NCBI GenBank assembly: GCA_950295325.1
Contig: OX485806.1
Span: forward strand, 48,789,169 to 48,853,168
Source: Polytrichum commune
Lineage: Eukaryota; Streptophyta; Polytrichopsida; Polytrichales; Polytrichaceae
DNA: 64,000 nucleotides
Direction: 5' to 3'
Part shown: positions 1-10,362 of the stretch, piece after piece
Numbering within the stretch: the stretch's first letter is position 1
How the letters are laid out: each line of letters starts with the position of its first letter
Notes under the pieces: generated by a model
Databases searched by the model: none
What the model was told of the DNA's origin: nothing
Seen by the model: only the letters and a program-made list of their open reading frames with translations
Program-made: the position numbers and the translations under genes

Positions 1-513
1 TTTTGCCCATGTCAAAGGCGTTGTAAGTGGAACCCACAAGCCACTTTAACCAGCGTGGAGTACAATTGGCCATTTATTCCAGGGCCAATGTCTACAACGG
101 GAGAGTGTAAATCGACTTACAAAAGGTTTTTTGACATTGACATTCATCATTTGGATCCAGTCTGTTTCAGAGCCGCAGTGTTTTGTAACACTCTCGCGGA
201 TTGGTGCGGCCAATGGAATGTGGTCCTAAATGTCAATAAATTTGCAAAGAGTCACTATGAATTTTTACTTCTCTTAAAACTGCAATATCGACCAACACGT
301 TGGGTGCGTATAGTGGAGGCAATGGCAATCACCTATTTTATCGCCGGAGCTCATAAATGTTTAATTAACGAATTTCCGCACACTAGAGCGGGACCGTTTG
401 AACAGTTTCTACGATGGCAACGCTTAAATGCACCTACTCTAGTCGCTCAGGACGAAGATCTACAACGAGCTATGGACAAATTGGAAATCCAAGATATAAA
501 AAAGGATGGCTGA
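1..513 (+). CDS. Unidentified ORF, 5' end outside window
   Basis: The frame is open from the first base of the window to a TGA at 511-513, so about 170 codons are visible and the start is missing. The protein has several Cys near the window edge (CPCQRRC) and Trp/Phe-rich segments, then a polar C-terminus ending in KKDG. I do not recognise a domain. It lies just upstream of a polypurine tract and an LTR, so it may be the 3' end of an LTR-retrotransposon internal region (gag-like or an extra ORF). That is inferred from position only. It could also be a fragment of a host gene. Confidence 0.35.
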   Translation, partial: FCPCQRRCKWNPQATLTSVEYNWPFIPGPMSTTGECKSTYKRFFDIDIHHLDPVCFRAAVFCNTLADWCGQWNVVLNVNKFAKSHYEFLLLLKLQYRPTRWVRIVEAMAITYFIAGAHKCLINEFPHTRAGPFEQFLRWQRLNAPTLVAQDEDLQRAMDKLEIQDIKKDG

Positions 514-628
514 AGGGACCCAACGACAAGAACCTACTTTCAAGTATCCAAGACGTTAGGTTGCTGAGGCCAGCAACAAGCTTAGTTGGGGGCTATGTGG
601 AACTAATTTTTTGATTTTTTTGTAGCCC

Positions 629-641
629 AAGGAAAAATAAG
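629..641 (+). other. Candidate polypurine tract of an LTR retrotransposon
   Basis: An A/G-rich run interrupted by a single T (AAGGAAAAATAAG) lies directly before a TGTA that could start the LTR ending at 2353. This is the usual place for the plus-strand primer of an LTR element. It is short and AT-rich, so the call is tentative. Confidence 0.35.
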
Positions 642-2353
642 TGTAAATAGGGGTAAAATATAACTAGTATTCTGTTAGGGTGTGTTAGGAGAGGGCCATA
701 GTCTAGGAGATTTGAAGAATGGTGATTTGGAAAGACTATGGTCTGATAGGAGAAGACACAGCCCCTAAGGCTGGCCCATATAAAAGGCTGGTCAAGAAAG
801 GAAGGAGGAGGCTGGGATAGCCCACAAGTAAAAACCCTAGACTTTTGAGGCCAAACTTTAAGAATTGATATATGCTTTTGTAAATGTGAGAGAATCGAGA
901 GTAAATTGAGGGACTCCAGGGTGACTGTATTGGAGACTATTTCTTGTAATAATATACGTGTTTATGTTTGTGTGATTGGAATTGTAAATCAGAATTCACC
1001 CGAGTAATAATCTATGTGATTTCAGTTGAAGCAAAGTATGGGTACTCAGAGTCTATGGTCTCGGAATTGTCAGCCAATGGTCTGATTGGTTATTATCAAA
1101 TGCAAAGCTTATATAAGTCTCAATTCTGAGAGAAGTGTTATTGATGTTGTCCAAAAAGATAATTAATTTCTGTGAGTGTAATTGATGATCAGAATATGAC
1201 TCGATAATGTAACTGGGAAATAACCTATTTTAGAATGAATTGATGTTTGTAAGTTTGAAGAGAATATTGAATGTAATGAGATGAACTCCTCGGAGAGGAG
1301 GGAAGGAATTATCCTCGTCATAAGTTTGGTCTCATCAGAGATTGAGAAATTATTGCCTTAATTAACATGAGAGTTCCGCAAGACTATGGTCTGAAGAGGA
1401 TCTCATTCCTCATAATGTTTATCTCTCATATGATCTTATGGTAAGGAGACCAAATAAGTGAAGGTTGGCAATTTCCTGTTTCAAGGAATGTATTGATTGA
1501 TTGATAGACATAGATAATTATCCCAGGCATTAAGTAATATTAGGAAAATTAAAGGAATCATGAGGATCAATGGAGAATTTGGTTGTTGATTCTCGAATAG
1601 TTACCAATGTTATGATAACTCTCTTAAGAGTAAACAATAACGTGTCCTCAAGTGCATAAATGGAATGCGTGAACCATAGATTTTGTGCGTATACTCATTC
1701 CTTTGGGAATTAAGGAGTCCATAGTCTTGACCTCGGAAGAATACTTGTTGTATGTGTTTTTAACCTTTGGCAGGAAGAATGCTTGAAGTCAGAAGAAGAC
1801 CTTTGGACGCTGGAAAAGTGGATGAAGCCTTACAGTGGTGCCCTATGGTGCCTAGGTATGTTTTTGGAAATATGTAATCCTCCAATTTAATGTAAGCTTT
1901 TGGTAAAGGAAGAACGTACAGTACAGTCCTTTCCAGTTACACTAAACCAGGGAATTAATAAATAAGAAACTATTGCCTACACCAAAGTGCCCTCGGCTTT
2001 GGTCACAAGACTGAAACGGATTACTTGTGCAAGGCTACTGACTATGGTTGCGCCTATGCTTGTGCACCGCACGTGGTCTAAATTAAAATGAACTCACTGC
2101 CAGACAATTGCCTGGGAAATTAGAGTGAGGTGTGAGACTGTCACATTTGCATGTACTGACATGGAGTGGGTTTTTAGAGTTTTTATCCTTTACCCGTAAA
2201 TCAATTGTCAGTCATAATCCAAAACGAAGAGATATAACCTTGTATTTTCCCTAATGAAACTTATCTAAGACACCTAGATGATATACAAGTCACCTTTTAA
2301 GTCTTCCCTGAGTGTTTCCCTGGGTTTTGTTCGTAACCAAAAAACTAACTACA
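642..2353 (+). repeat. Long terminal repeat (about 1.7 kb)
   Basis: The right edge is well supported: ...CTAACTACA is followed after three T's by a primer-binding site. The left edge is inferred from TGTA at 642, which pairs with the terminal TACA and follows a candidate polypurine tract. A TATA box (TATAAAAG, 779-786) lies where a U3 promoter is expected. The LTR contains several copies of an imperfect palindrome around GACTATGGTC (696-704, 733-744, 1050-1061, 1381-1392, 1717-1726, 2040-2048). No second LTR copy was identified in the window, so identity between the two LTRs of the element cannot be judged. Confidence 0.55.
779..786 (+). promoter_or_regulatory. TATA box in LTR U3
   Basis: TATAAAAG lies about 140 bp into the LTR. 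It would place transcription start near 810. No experimental support; the call is by motif and position. Confidence 0.4.
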
Positions 2354-2356
2354 TTT

Positions 2357-2374
2357 TGGCGCCGCTGCCGGGGA
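2357..2374 (+). other. Primer-binding site complementary to tRNA-Asp
   Basis: TGGCGCCGCTGCCGGGGA matches the complement of the plant tRNA-Asp 3' end with one mismatch (C for T at base 9). It begins three bases after the LTR terminus, the normal spacing. tRNA-Asp priming is typical of many plant Ty3/gypsy elements. Confidence 0.75.
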
Positions 2375-2480
2375 AGGCTTTGGTCGATTTAAGTCTAGGC
2401 GGATAAACCTGTTAGGAAACACTGTTAGGCTTGTGGCTAATGTGTGCCGGCGAAGGAAACTTGTGATGCAAGATACGGGA
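2375..2480. other. Short leader after the primer-binding site
   Basis: About 100 bp between the primer-binding site and the first chromovirus integrase sequence. The gag, protease and RT region expected downstream of a 5' LTR is absent, so there is a large deletion here or a junction to another element. Confidence 0.4.
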
Positions 2481-3960
2481 GGGATAAATTAACTACCCCA
2501 AGGCAAAAAAACTTTTAGGTGAGGTTTGCAAGAGCAAGGTGCTCAAAGAGGTTAAGTTGGTGGACGGATTGTTCAAGGGTAAGCAAAGTTGGGTGTATGT
2601 GCCACAAGGCAAGTTGAGGCTATGCGTTTGGAAGGAAGAATGTGATAGTCCTATTGCCGGCCATAGAGGACAAAGAAAAAACCGCCATAGAATGGTGTCA
2701 TGGAGGTACCATTGGCGGTGCATAAAGGACAGTATAACCCACTTTGTGAAGGCTTGGATGAAGTGCCAAGTGAACCAAGCCTCTTATCAAAAGCAAGGCG
2801 GCTTCTTGCAACCGTTGCCTATCCCACCAGGGCCATGACATGGTATGTGCATGGATTTGATCACAAGTTTGCCGGAGTCACATGGGTATGATGCCATCTT
2901 ATTGGTGGTTGAGTGGTTTGCCAAGTTGGCACACATGGTGCCGATTGTGGGAACCATGACCGCGTTGGAGACCGCATAGCCTTTTCTCAAAGGATGGTTG
3001 AGGCACCACGGGTTGCCAAGAGTGATTGTGTGGGATCAAGATCCAAAGTTCACAAATGCATTTTAATGCATTTCTCTAAGGAGGTCGGAATGAAACTAAG
3101 GTTTAGCACGACCTTACATTCCCAAATGGATGGGAAAACAAAGCGTGTGAATGGAGTCTTGAAGCAATACTTGAGGAACTTGGTGGGGGCGGACCAAGGA
3201 GATTGGGCGGACTATGTGGGTCGAGCGGAGTTTAGTTGTAATGTAGCCACGCACTTGGCGACAAAAGGTTGTCTTTGGTGGTGGCTTATGGAGTGGATGC
3301 GCTCCAACCTACTAACCTAGCTCTCGAGGGGGCACATTCAACACTAGAGTTCCACCAAGATGGTGAGGACTTGGCCAAGGATGGTAAGCAAGTCTTGGAG
3401 ATGACCAAGTTGTTGGTGGAGAAACCCCAAAGGTGCTACGGAGTGCAAGTCAATGCGGGAAGATGCGAAGTGGAGAATGAGGTGGGCCAAGAGGTGTTGT
3501 TGAATGTGAACAACTTCACTTAGCCAAAAGGCCTCACTCCAAAGTTCATGTCCAAAATTGGAGCTCCGTTTCCCATTATGGAACAAGTGTTCTAGGACAT
3601 CTATAAGTTGGAATTACCTCCCGAGATCAAAGTGCATCCGACATTTCATGTCTCATTCGTAAAGCCATTTAAGGACAACACCTTGTGGCCCGATCACAAG
3701 CAAGTGATTAGGCCACCTCCCGACCTTGTGGAGGTCATTTGGAACATGAGGTAGGAGGGCATCCTCAAGTGTAGGAAACCCAAGTGAAAAGGAAAAAAAA
3801 TGTACAAAGGACTACTTGGTGAAATGGTGAGGAAACCATGAGAAAGGAGCCGCTTGGGTAGCGGCAAGAGACATGATGAATGCCAAGGAATTGGTAAAGC
3901 ATTTTGAAAAAACTAGGGCTAGACATTCCAATAAAATGAAGCGTAGGCATTGATGAGGAC
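2481..3960 (+). pseudogene. Decayed Ty3/gypsy chromovirus integrase and chromodomain
   Basis: Three-frame reading shows, in order: the end of the RNase H linker; the integrase HHCC zinc finger (HRG ... CVKA-type segment with MKCQVNQASY, near 2650-2790); the catalytic core (YDAILLVVEWFAKLAHMVPI near 2890-2940, WDQDPKFT near 3030-3060); a QMDGKTKRVNGVLKQYLR segment carrying the region of the third catalytic residue; the C-terminal integrase domain (3480-3660); and a chromodomain-like end (3700-3960). Frameshifts and stops break it, for instance at the end of the core and in the chromodomain. It is a dead remnant. A related, more rearranged copy lies at 51475-52250 on the other strand. Confidence 0.85.
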
Positions 3961-5712
3961 ATCAATCTCCTTTAGTGGGGGAGAGACGCTAGTAGCACAC
4001 TTAGCTTCGAGGCTAATTGCTCCACAACATGTACTTGTTCTTTGGCTTGAGGGAATAAAGTCCAAACTTTAATGGTGCAAAGAGAAAAGTATGGGATGAG
4101 GTCCTAGTCTTGTACTTGTGCTTGGTTAGTGGAAGAGGGGGAATAGACATGCCAAACTAGGTTGGGTAAGCCGAGTAATTGGGGCCATGGCTTGGAAGGG
4201 CCTTGGATAAAACCAAGAAACTTCTTAGTTGTGGGCTTGTCCGGGCGGGGGCAAGGTGATGGCGCGTGCTCATAAAAGTGTTACCCGCGAGCTAACGAGA
4301 GTTGGCACATGGGAGTCATGAACCCATGTCTTGAAAGAGCAAAGTGGGAACCGAGTCGGGCGGGACTTGGCATCACCACCGTGCCATTGAGGCATGGCTT
4401 AACAATGGAAAGCCATCTCGGATTTGCAACCGAGACAACCAAGTGGAAGCGTTGAGGTCTCGCCTAGATGTGTCATGTTAGGCTAGTGGAGCTTAACGGG
4501 GGAGGCCCCAAAGGAGGGGCAACCCAAGTGAGTCCCAAAGTAGGTGGGTCTAGTATAGGTTAGGTCTTTGGAGGGGAGATCCAAGGTCGCTAACAGACCA
4601 CTTAGGAACGACACCTTTGGGACTATGCCAAATTTGAAGATGCATTGTGGGGGTCGCGCCCTAAGATAAACACAATGCTGCACCATAGAGGATGGCAAAT
4701 TGAGAATTTGAGTGCCGACTACGAGTATAGTCGATGAGGGCATCGAATCCGTTTGGTGGGGGTGAGTGTCGCGCACCTCTCCATGAGGAGTGCCCGAAAC
4801 ACCATGGGTACAAGGGGGACCCCGGAGTGACACCCGGGACTTGTGGCGCCGTTGGTGAGAGGGCCCAAGTGATCCTAGTGTGGGCGAGGGCCCCGGGCGT
4901 TGGGAACGCCTCCCACCCACGGAGACTAGGATGCACAAGGGTAAGGCCATGAGCTATGCGTAGCTCATGGCGTGGTGATTTTAGAATGCTCAAGATCACC
5001 TCAATCAGAGGTGTGAGCTAAGAGTTATGGCAATTTGAGTGGGCAGTAGTGCCTGGGAGTGATTCCCGGGACTGCCAAGCTTCAAACATGCATAACTTCC
5101 TCAATACTTGCCTGAATGGGGCAAGTGAGGAGTCCATCAACATCTAAGTGAAGCGTAGATGAAGATGGAGTGGTTGGTTGTTAGCATCAAACATCATACA
5201 AGGAAGTTATGATGGTCTGAAGCTGCTGGGGGCTTCTAGGCCCAGCGGCTAAAGGAAAGTGTCCACTTGGCCCCAACTCTTGGTGGAGAGACAAGAGGTT
5301 GGTTGACGGTGGGGTAGGGGCCCCGCGTAAAGTCCTAGAGGCTTATATGGGTGAGGTGGTGTGGCCTCACCCACCCGAGGCCGAACGGCACGGCCTCCAT
5401 GGGCATTGGCCCAATGTGAGGCCATAGTTGCCTAGTATGGGTCGGGTTGTTGTAGTGTTGCTACGGCAATGCGATGATCAACATGGGATTGGACTTCCAT
5501 GGATGGAAGTCCACATCTAGGAATGGGTTACCGATTAAGGGGTGAGTCCCGAAAGCAAAGTAGGAGGGTTGGTTCCCTCCTATGAGTTATATGGTCCGGG
5601 GTAGGAGGAGCTAACCATTAGCATGGCGGAATGCGAATGGTTAGCGCTCGTAACCTTTGCTAGAATTGAAAATTGGCAAGATTGTCAAGGAGGGCTAGCA
5701 AGGGTTGCGACA
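3961..5712 (+). repeat. LTR-like 3' repeat of the chromovirus, copy 1
   Basis: The sequence follows the chromodomain end and a purine-rich run (GTGGGGGAGAG, 3975-3985) and ends in ...GGGTTGCGACA at 5712. Other copies of its 3' half occur at 45070-45540 (+), 50357-50630 (-), 50640-51470 (+) and 52256-53085 (-), all ending at the same GGGTTGC/GGGTCGC motif, so the right boundary is well defined. The exact left boundary is not. Open frames inside it (for example 4483-4950 on the other strand) have no recognisable protein and are treated as chance. Confidence 0.65.
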
Positions 5713-5779
5713 GGACAGCCTTTCGACACTTTGTTTTGGGCTCTCACAATTTCATGGTCACGGTTCATGGCTCGTGTGT

Positions 5780-5787
5780 GAAGTGAC
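5780..5787 (+). repeat. Left 8-bp target-site duplication of hAT element
   Basis: GAAGTGAC directly abuts the left inverted repeat and is repeated exactly at 9828-9835. Confidence 0.9.
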
Positions 5788-6205
5788 CAGTGTTGGACCG
5801 ATATGGCACCATTTGCCTGGTACACAATACTAGTATGAGTATGGTATTAAGTACCATATTGCCCGCAGTATGTGGATGGGGCGATACCTGCTCTGTACTT
5901 GTATTGTGTCGGTATCGGGTCTCAATACCCGCCTTTGATACCCGAGGTAGGAGGTGGAGGTCAATACTCACCCCCACCTTCGCTCATGTCGAGAAGCCCG
6001 AAACCCCAGTAACCTAGTCCGCTTGAATGCTCTTTAGATCGGCGGCGTTGCAATTTATTATTCAAAATTTCAGTCAAACCAACTCTAGATTTTTGGCTTC
6101 AATGAGGCACATTTCTTACTGTCGATGAATTGCGTCCTTATGCACTCTTGTTGCAATGTTGTTTGTGTTTTTAGGTGCATTTGAAGCTTGATTTAGGGTT
6201 GCAAG

Positions 6206-9200
6206 ATGTCTGGTGCACAACCTACTTCAATGGAAACTGCTGTAGATCAATGTATGGATGTTGGGTCCTCTAATAACATAGTGAATCTGATTGATTTAGA
6301 TTGCATAGAGATGGTGAATGCAATGGGTTGTTTGCCAAAAATGTCAAATGAAGTGACTTCAGAGTTTGAGGCTGCGTGGCAGGTTCTTCTCACTGCATTG
6401 ACAAGTAATCGACATTTTTGGGCACCTTATCACCGAAAATCTTTGGTGTGGGCCTTTTTCAAATTGAAAGAGCCAGGCGTAGAAGTTGACGTCAAAGCGA
6501 TCCATGTGATGAAGTGCATAATTTGTCACCCTACCAATGCGACGTTTTCTTCTAGTTTGCGGAATGCGACACGCTAGCAAAAGGATGTCTTGCAGTATAA
6601 TCCTTTGCACGGGTTGACAAACATGAAGAACCACGTGGTGAATGAACACTTACCAGAGTTTGAGAGGTACAAAGCAGCGCTGAAGGTGTTTGGAAGAGTC
6701 GGAGGCAGCGCACCAAAAGACGAAGAAGAGGAAAGTTGCTCAGCCTTCGGCCATTACATATTTTTTTGTTGGACATAAGTCTTATGAGAAAGGTGACGTT
6801 CAACAAAAACATTTTCTTGAGGACCTTGTGTTTTTCATTGCAAAGGGTTACGAGACATTGGCGGTGGTGGAGCGCCCTTGGCTGCGATGATTGGTGATGC
6901 GCCGAGATCCAAAGGTGAAATTTCCAACCCAGAAGGCGCTTGTGCATGAGCACATTCCTGCACTTCTTGCAATCGCAAGTTGTGCAACGGTGTCGATTAC
7001 CTTTGACTTGTGGATGTCGAGAGCTGGCTTCAACTCTTTTGCTTTGGTTGTCAACTTCATCGATGATTGCTGGGAACCGCGGCATGTGACAATCAGTTTG
7101 TTTGAGGCTCATGATACTTCTAGTCTTGCTCTTGCTGAAATAGTCAAACCTTTGCTAGATGAATTTTAATTGACAAAATAAATATTTGTTTTGGTCAAAG
7201 ATGAGGGTTCCAATTTGACTACACTTGAGCGCGCATTACAGCTCACAATCTCATGTGATGTTTTAGACATTAAGCAACCTTATGTTGGAGCTTGTTTTGG
7301 ACATGTCATGTCCAAAGCCCGTCAATATGCTTCAGATGATGAGAAAATTTGTAGGGAGATGACAAAACTGTCCTTGAAATCCGCTCAAGCTGCATTGCAG
7401 TCATGCATTATGTGGACGAAGAAATCAGGAAAGGGAGGGGCGGAATGGAAGAAAACGTGCATCAAGGCTGGATTGCTTGTGAGGAAGCTAAGAACGCTGG
7501 TGAAAACTCGTTTTGCATCAAAGGTTAATATCTTCCAATAAACCTTAGAGTATGTTGATGCAATTAATATTTGCTATGTAGCTCAGTCTTTGAAATTGCA
7601 AGCACAAGTGCCAACTGGGGTAACTTGGGCAATGGCTTGAATAATCACCAAAACCTTAAATCTAGTTGTGAAGTAGTGCATTTTGAATCAAACACGGGGC
7701 TATTGGTTGTTATCGGATGCCTTGGCAACAACATTGGCTATTTTAGTGGAGCTTGGTGCTCATATTGATCATCTCAGCAACATGAATCATCCGCTGCAAC
7801 ACGACGATTTTGATGCCAAACTCGAGATCTTGTAGGGGAAGATGTATTTGGAGGCGATGCTTGTCATGAGGCCTTTCCTCTCGTTCACCCTGACCTTCAT
7901 ATCGGAAGGCTCACAACATGATTATATTCATGGTAGATTCCCGCTTTAAGGGCCTGGAATGTGTGATTGCGTACATAGGAGTTGAGAAGGCCTGGGCAAT
8001 TGTATGTGAGTACGATGAGAAGGTGCTCATTCCTTATTTGGTGAAGGTATGATGTCCAGATTCTTTTGCACTCTTGAATGTGTAGTTCACTCCATTTCTC
8101 CGCTCCCTATTCCATCCACAATTTTGTCCTCATGTCCTACCTTCTCTCCCTGTCAATGAAATGATCGCGTCCAGTTTTTCGTATCTAGATGTGACCACGA
8201 TTGGTTTCGGATTGCTTTCGTGTCCAATTCTAGACTTTATGTTTTGAATTTTGGCTGTGGATCGTGTTGCTTGTGTTGTCGTTTGTTGTTTGTCGTTCGA
8301 TTGTTTGTGTAGGTGGTTTTTCTGGCATTTGATGTTGTGGATGACTGGCGAGGTTTAAGGTGGATTTTATTTGCCATTCCGAGCTTGCATGGGAGTTGAT
8401 TTGGTTGTCCGGATCGATTGATGAAGTTTGGTTTGTTTGGTTTGTTTTGGATTAAGGTGGATTCTGTGCAATTCGGAGCTTGCATGGGAGCTGATTTGGT
8501 TGTGAGGATCGATTGATGAAATTTAGATGTTTGGTTTGTTTTGAATTGAGGTGGATTTTGTGCCAATCCAAGCTTGCATGGGAGCTGATTTCCCTGTGAG
8601 GATCGATTGATGAAGTTTAGATGTTTGGTTTGTTTTGAATTGAGGTGGATTATGTGCCATTCCGAGCTTGCATGGGAGTTGATTGCACGAGAGTTGTAGT
8701 TCAATATTGGTTTTATGAGTTGACTCAGTTGGTTCAGGATTTTGTGAATGTTTTATATTTGTTTATTACTAGGTTTCCATGATTCATATGTGTTAGCTGA
8801 TAAAATTGTGCTTATATTTTCTGTGGGTGCACAAATTGTTGCATCCTGGTGGAGTAGCTGCATGTGTTGAAGCACCCCCTCCATCTTCTATTTTGTTTGG
8901 AGATGTAGTTTCTCCGGAGGAAGCTTGTGAAGGTACCCTTGTCGCTGAAGTTTTTTTATTTCGACGGCTACAAATTCCGGTTGAGGAGGCAGCCTCACCA
9001 TTGGCATGGTGGAAGGCAAACGCTACTCGGTTTCCAACCCTTGCATATATGGCACGGCAATTTCTTGGTATCCCTGGTTCTCATATTGAAACGGAGAGAA
9101 TATTTAGTGTTGCCGGATTTCTGACAAGTTTGTGCCGTTGCCGCCTTGGTTTTTCGAATGTGAATGCTTTTATCATGATTTATAAGAATTGGCCTATAGA

Positions 9201-9306
9201 TGCGAGAAGTGCATGCGAGCTGGCTTCTATAAATGTGGTGGAATTTCTCAACAAGAAGCATGAGATCCTTGATGACCATGAGGATGAGCTAGAGGAGGCA
9301 GGATAG
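6206..9306 (+). pseudogene. hAT transposase, broken by stops and frameshifts
   Basis: Order of recognisable parts: ATG at 6206; BED-type zinc finger with MKCIIC and, after an in-frame TAG at 6575-6577, MKNHVVNEH (Cx2C...Hx4H); basic segment KTKKRK near 6730; RNase H-like core with FDLWMS (first catalytic Asp, near 7005) and VKDEGSNL (second Asp, near 7195); degenerate middle (7550-8050); a roughly 750-bp non-coding insert or intron holding a minisatellite; and an almost intact C-terminal dimerisation domain (8806-9306) with LAWWKANATRFPTLAYMARQ and ERIFSVAG. Stops at 6575 and near 6888 and at least one frameshift near 6720 rule out a functional product unless some are removed by splicing. The C-terminus is better preserved than the middle. 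Confidence 0.9.
8357..8690 (+). repeat. Minisatellite, 94-97 bp period, 3.5 copies, inside hAT
   Basis: Units begin with A/GAGGTGGATT at 8357, 8454, 8548 and 8642. Each contains GAGCTTGCATGGGAG or a variant and GGATCGATTGATGAA. It lies in the presumed intron between the hAT core and dimerisation domain. Confidence 0.8.
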
Positions 9307-9827
9307 TTTGAGGATGAGAGTGCATGGTGATTGTTGTGTTATGATTTCCTCTTTGGTCTATCATGATGTGCATCACAACCTACCACCAAAGGCATTTATT
9401 TGTGAACCGTCATACTATTCTCATGACCATGCAGTTCATTCTTAATCAACCATCCTGTTTTCATTTGATTATTCCTTGCAATCTCCGTGATTTTTTGTAT
9501 TTTCTACTTGACTGCAAGTATATTCAAGTGATTTTCGTTTTATTCAACACCTTGTTTCTGAAGTGGAAAATAGGTCTCTAAAAGGAAAAAGGTAAAATGT
9601 TAAAATAATACCATACCACTGTGCATACTCCACTGGTATCACTACCACGGTACTCGACATTGATACCTTTGGACTTTATTTTTACAAGATTGATACTCAT
9701 ACTCATACCATATCTATAATAATATGATTCTTGTGATACTTGGGATCCAACCCGGTTGAAATTTCATAAAAAATCTGATATTGGTACTAGGTTGGTATCG
9801 CAAAATTTTAATATTGGTCCAACACTG

Positions 9828-9835
9828 GAAGTGAC
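9828..9835 (+). repeat. Right 8-bp target-site duplication of hAT element
   Basis: GAAGTGAC, identical to 5780-5787. Confidence 0.9.
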
Positions 9836-10362
9836 CCTAACACCCACATACCTCGGAGCCGAGGGCCGCCCCCGTCTGGGCTTCGGGAGCTAGGGCCGAC
9901 TTTTAGAGCTAGGGTTGCATCTTAATCCGCACTGTTCTCGTCATTCTTGTGCTTTTAATGTCGGGAGCCCGCAACCGATTTCGGATTGTGCAGAACCGTG
10001 CCTTTTCTTGGTAAACGACTTTGGATGTCGCTAGGAATACGCTTGTATTGGAGGTTTACTTACTTGAGGGAGAAATAGCCATGCTCTTTGTGAAGTGAGG
10101 AAAGGACTTGCGGACTGCTTTTGAGTGGAGGAGGGGGAGGGGGAGGAATGTGTGTTTCCATTGCGGGATTGCGTTGGAGGGACTATGTGGATGGTTCTAG
10201 CAGTGGCTGCGGAGGTTTACTTGTTATGAGTTTGTGGTTAGGTGAAGGGGGAACAGGCGTGGTGGAGACGTGAGTAGAAGTGAAGGCACAGATGCCATCG
10301 TCGATTGCATCAGCAATATCTCAATTGTGTTTGGGTGGACGGAGGGGAGGGATTGGTCTAGC
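9836..10362 (+). promoter_or_regulatory. Upstream region / 5' UTR of the BTB gene
   Basis: About 530 bp between the hAT right end and the BTB start codon. It is more GC-rich than the flanks. I see no clear TATA box. The frame of exon 1 is open back to about 10270 but has no in-frame ATG before 10363. The core promoter probably lies here, with the hAT at its distal edge. Confidence 0.45.

Larger units (their letters stand above)
5788..9827 (+). mobile_element. hAT-superfamily DNA transposon, 4.04 kb, structurally complete
   Basis: The ends form terminal inverted repeats: CAGTGTTGGACCGATAT on the left and, read inward from the right end, CAGTGTTGGACCAATAT (one mismatch in 17). A perfect 8-bp duplication GAAGTGAC flanks them, the size made by hAT transposases. 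Subterminal sequence also mirrors: TATGAGTATGGTA near 5834 against TACTCATACTCATACC near 9690-9707. Inside lie a broken transposase (6206-9306) and a minisatellite. The element sits 75 bp beyond the chromovirus LTR end and stops 535 bp before the BTB gene start codon. Confidence 0.93.

Noticed and set aside
4483-4999. 155- and 112-codon frames on the - strand
   Set aside because: Lie within the multi-copy LTR-like repeat; frames are not conserved in the other copies.
6848-7112. - strand frames opposite the hAT core
   Set aside because: Shadows of the transposase coding strand, which has clear hAT motifs.
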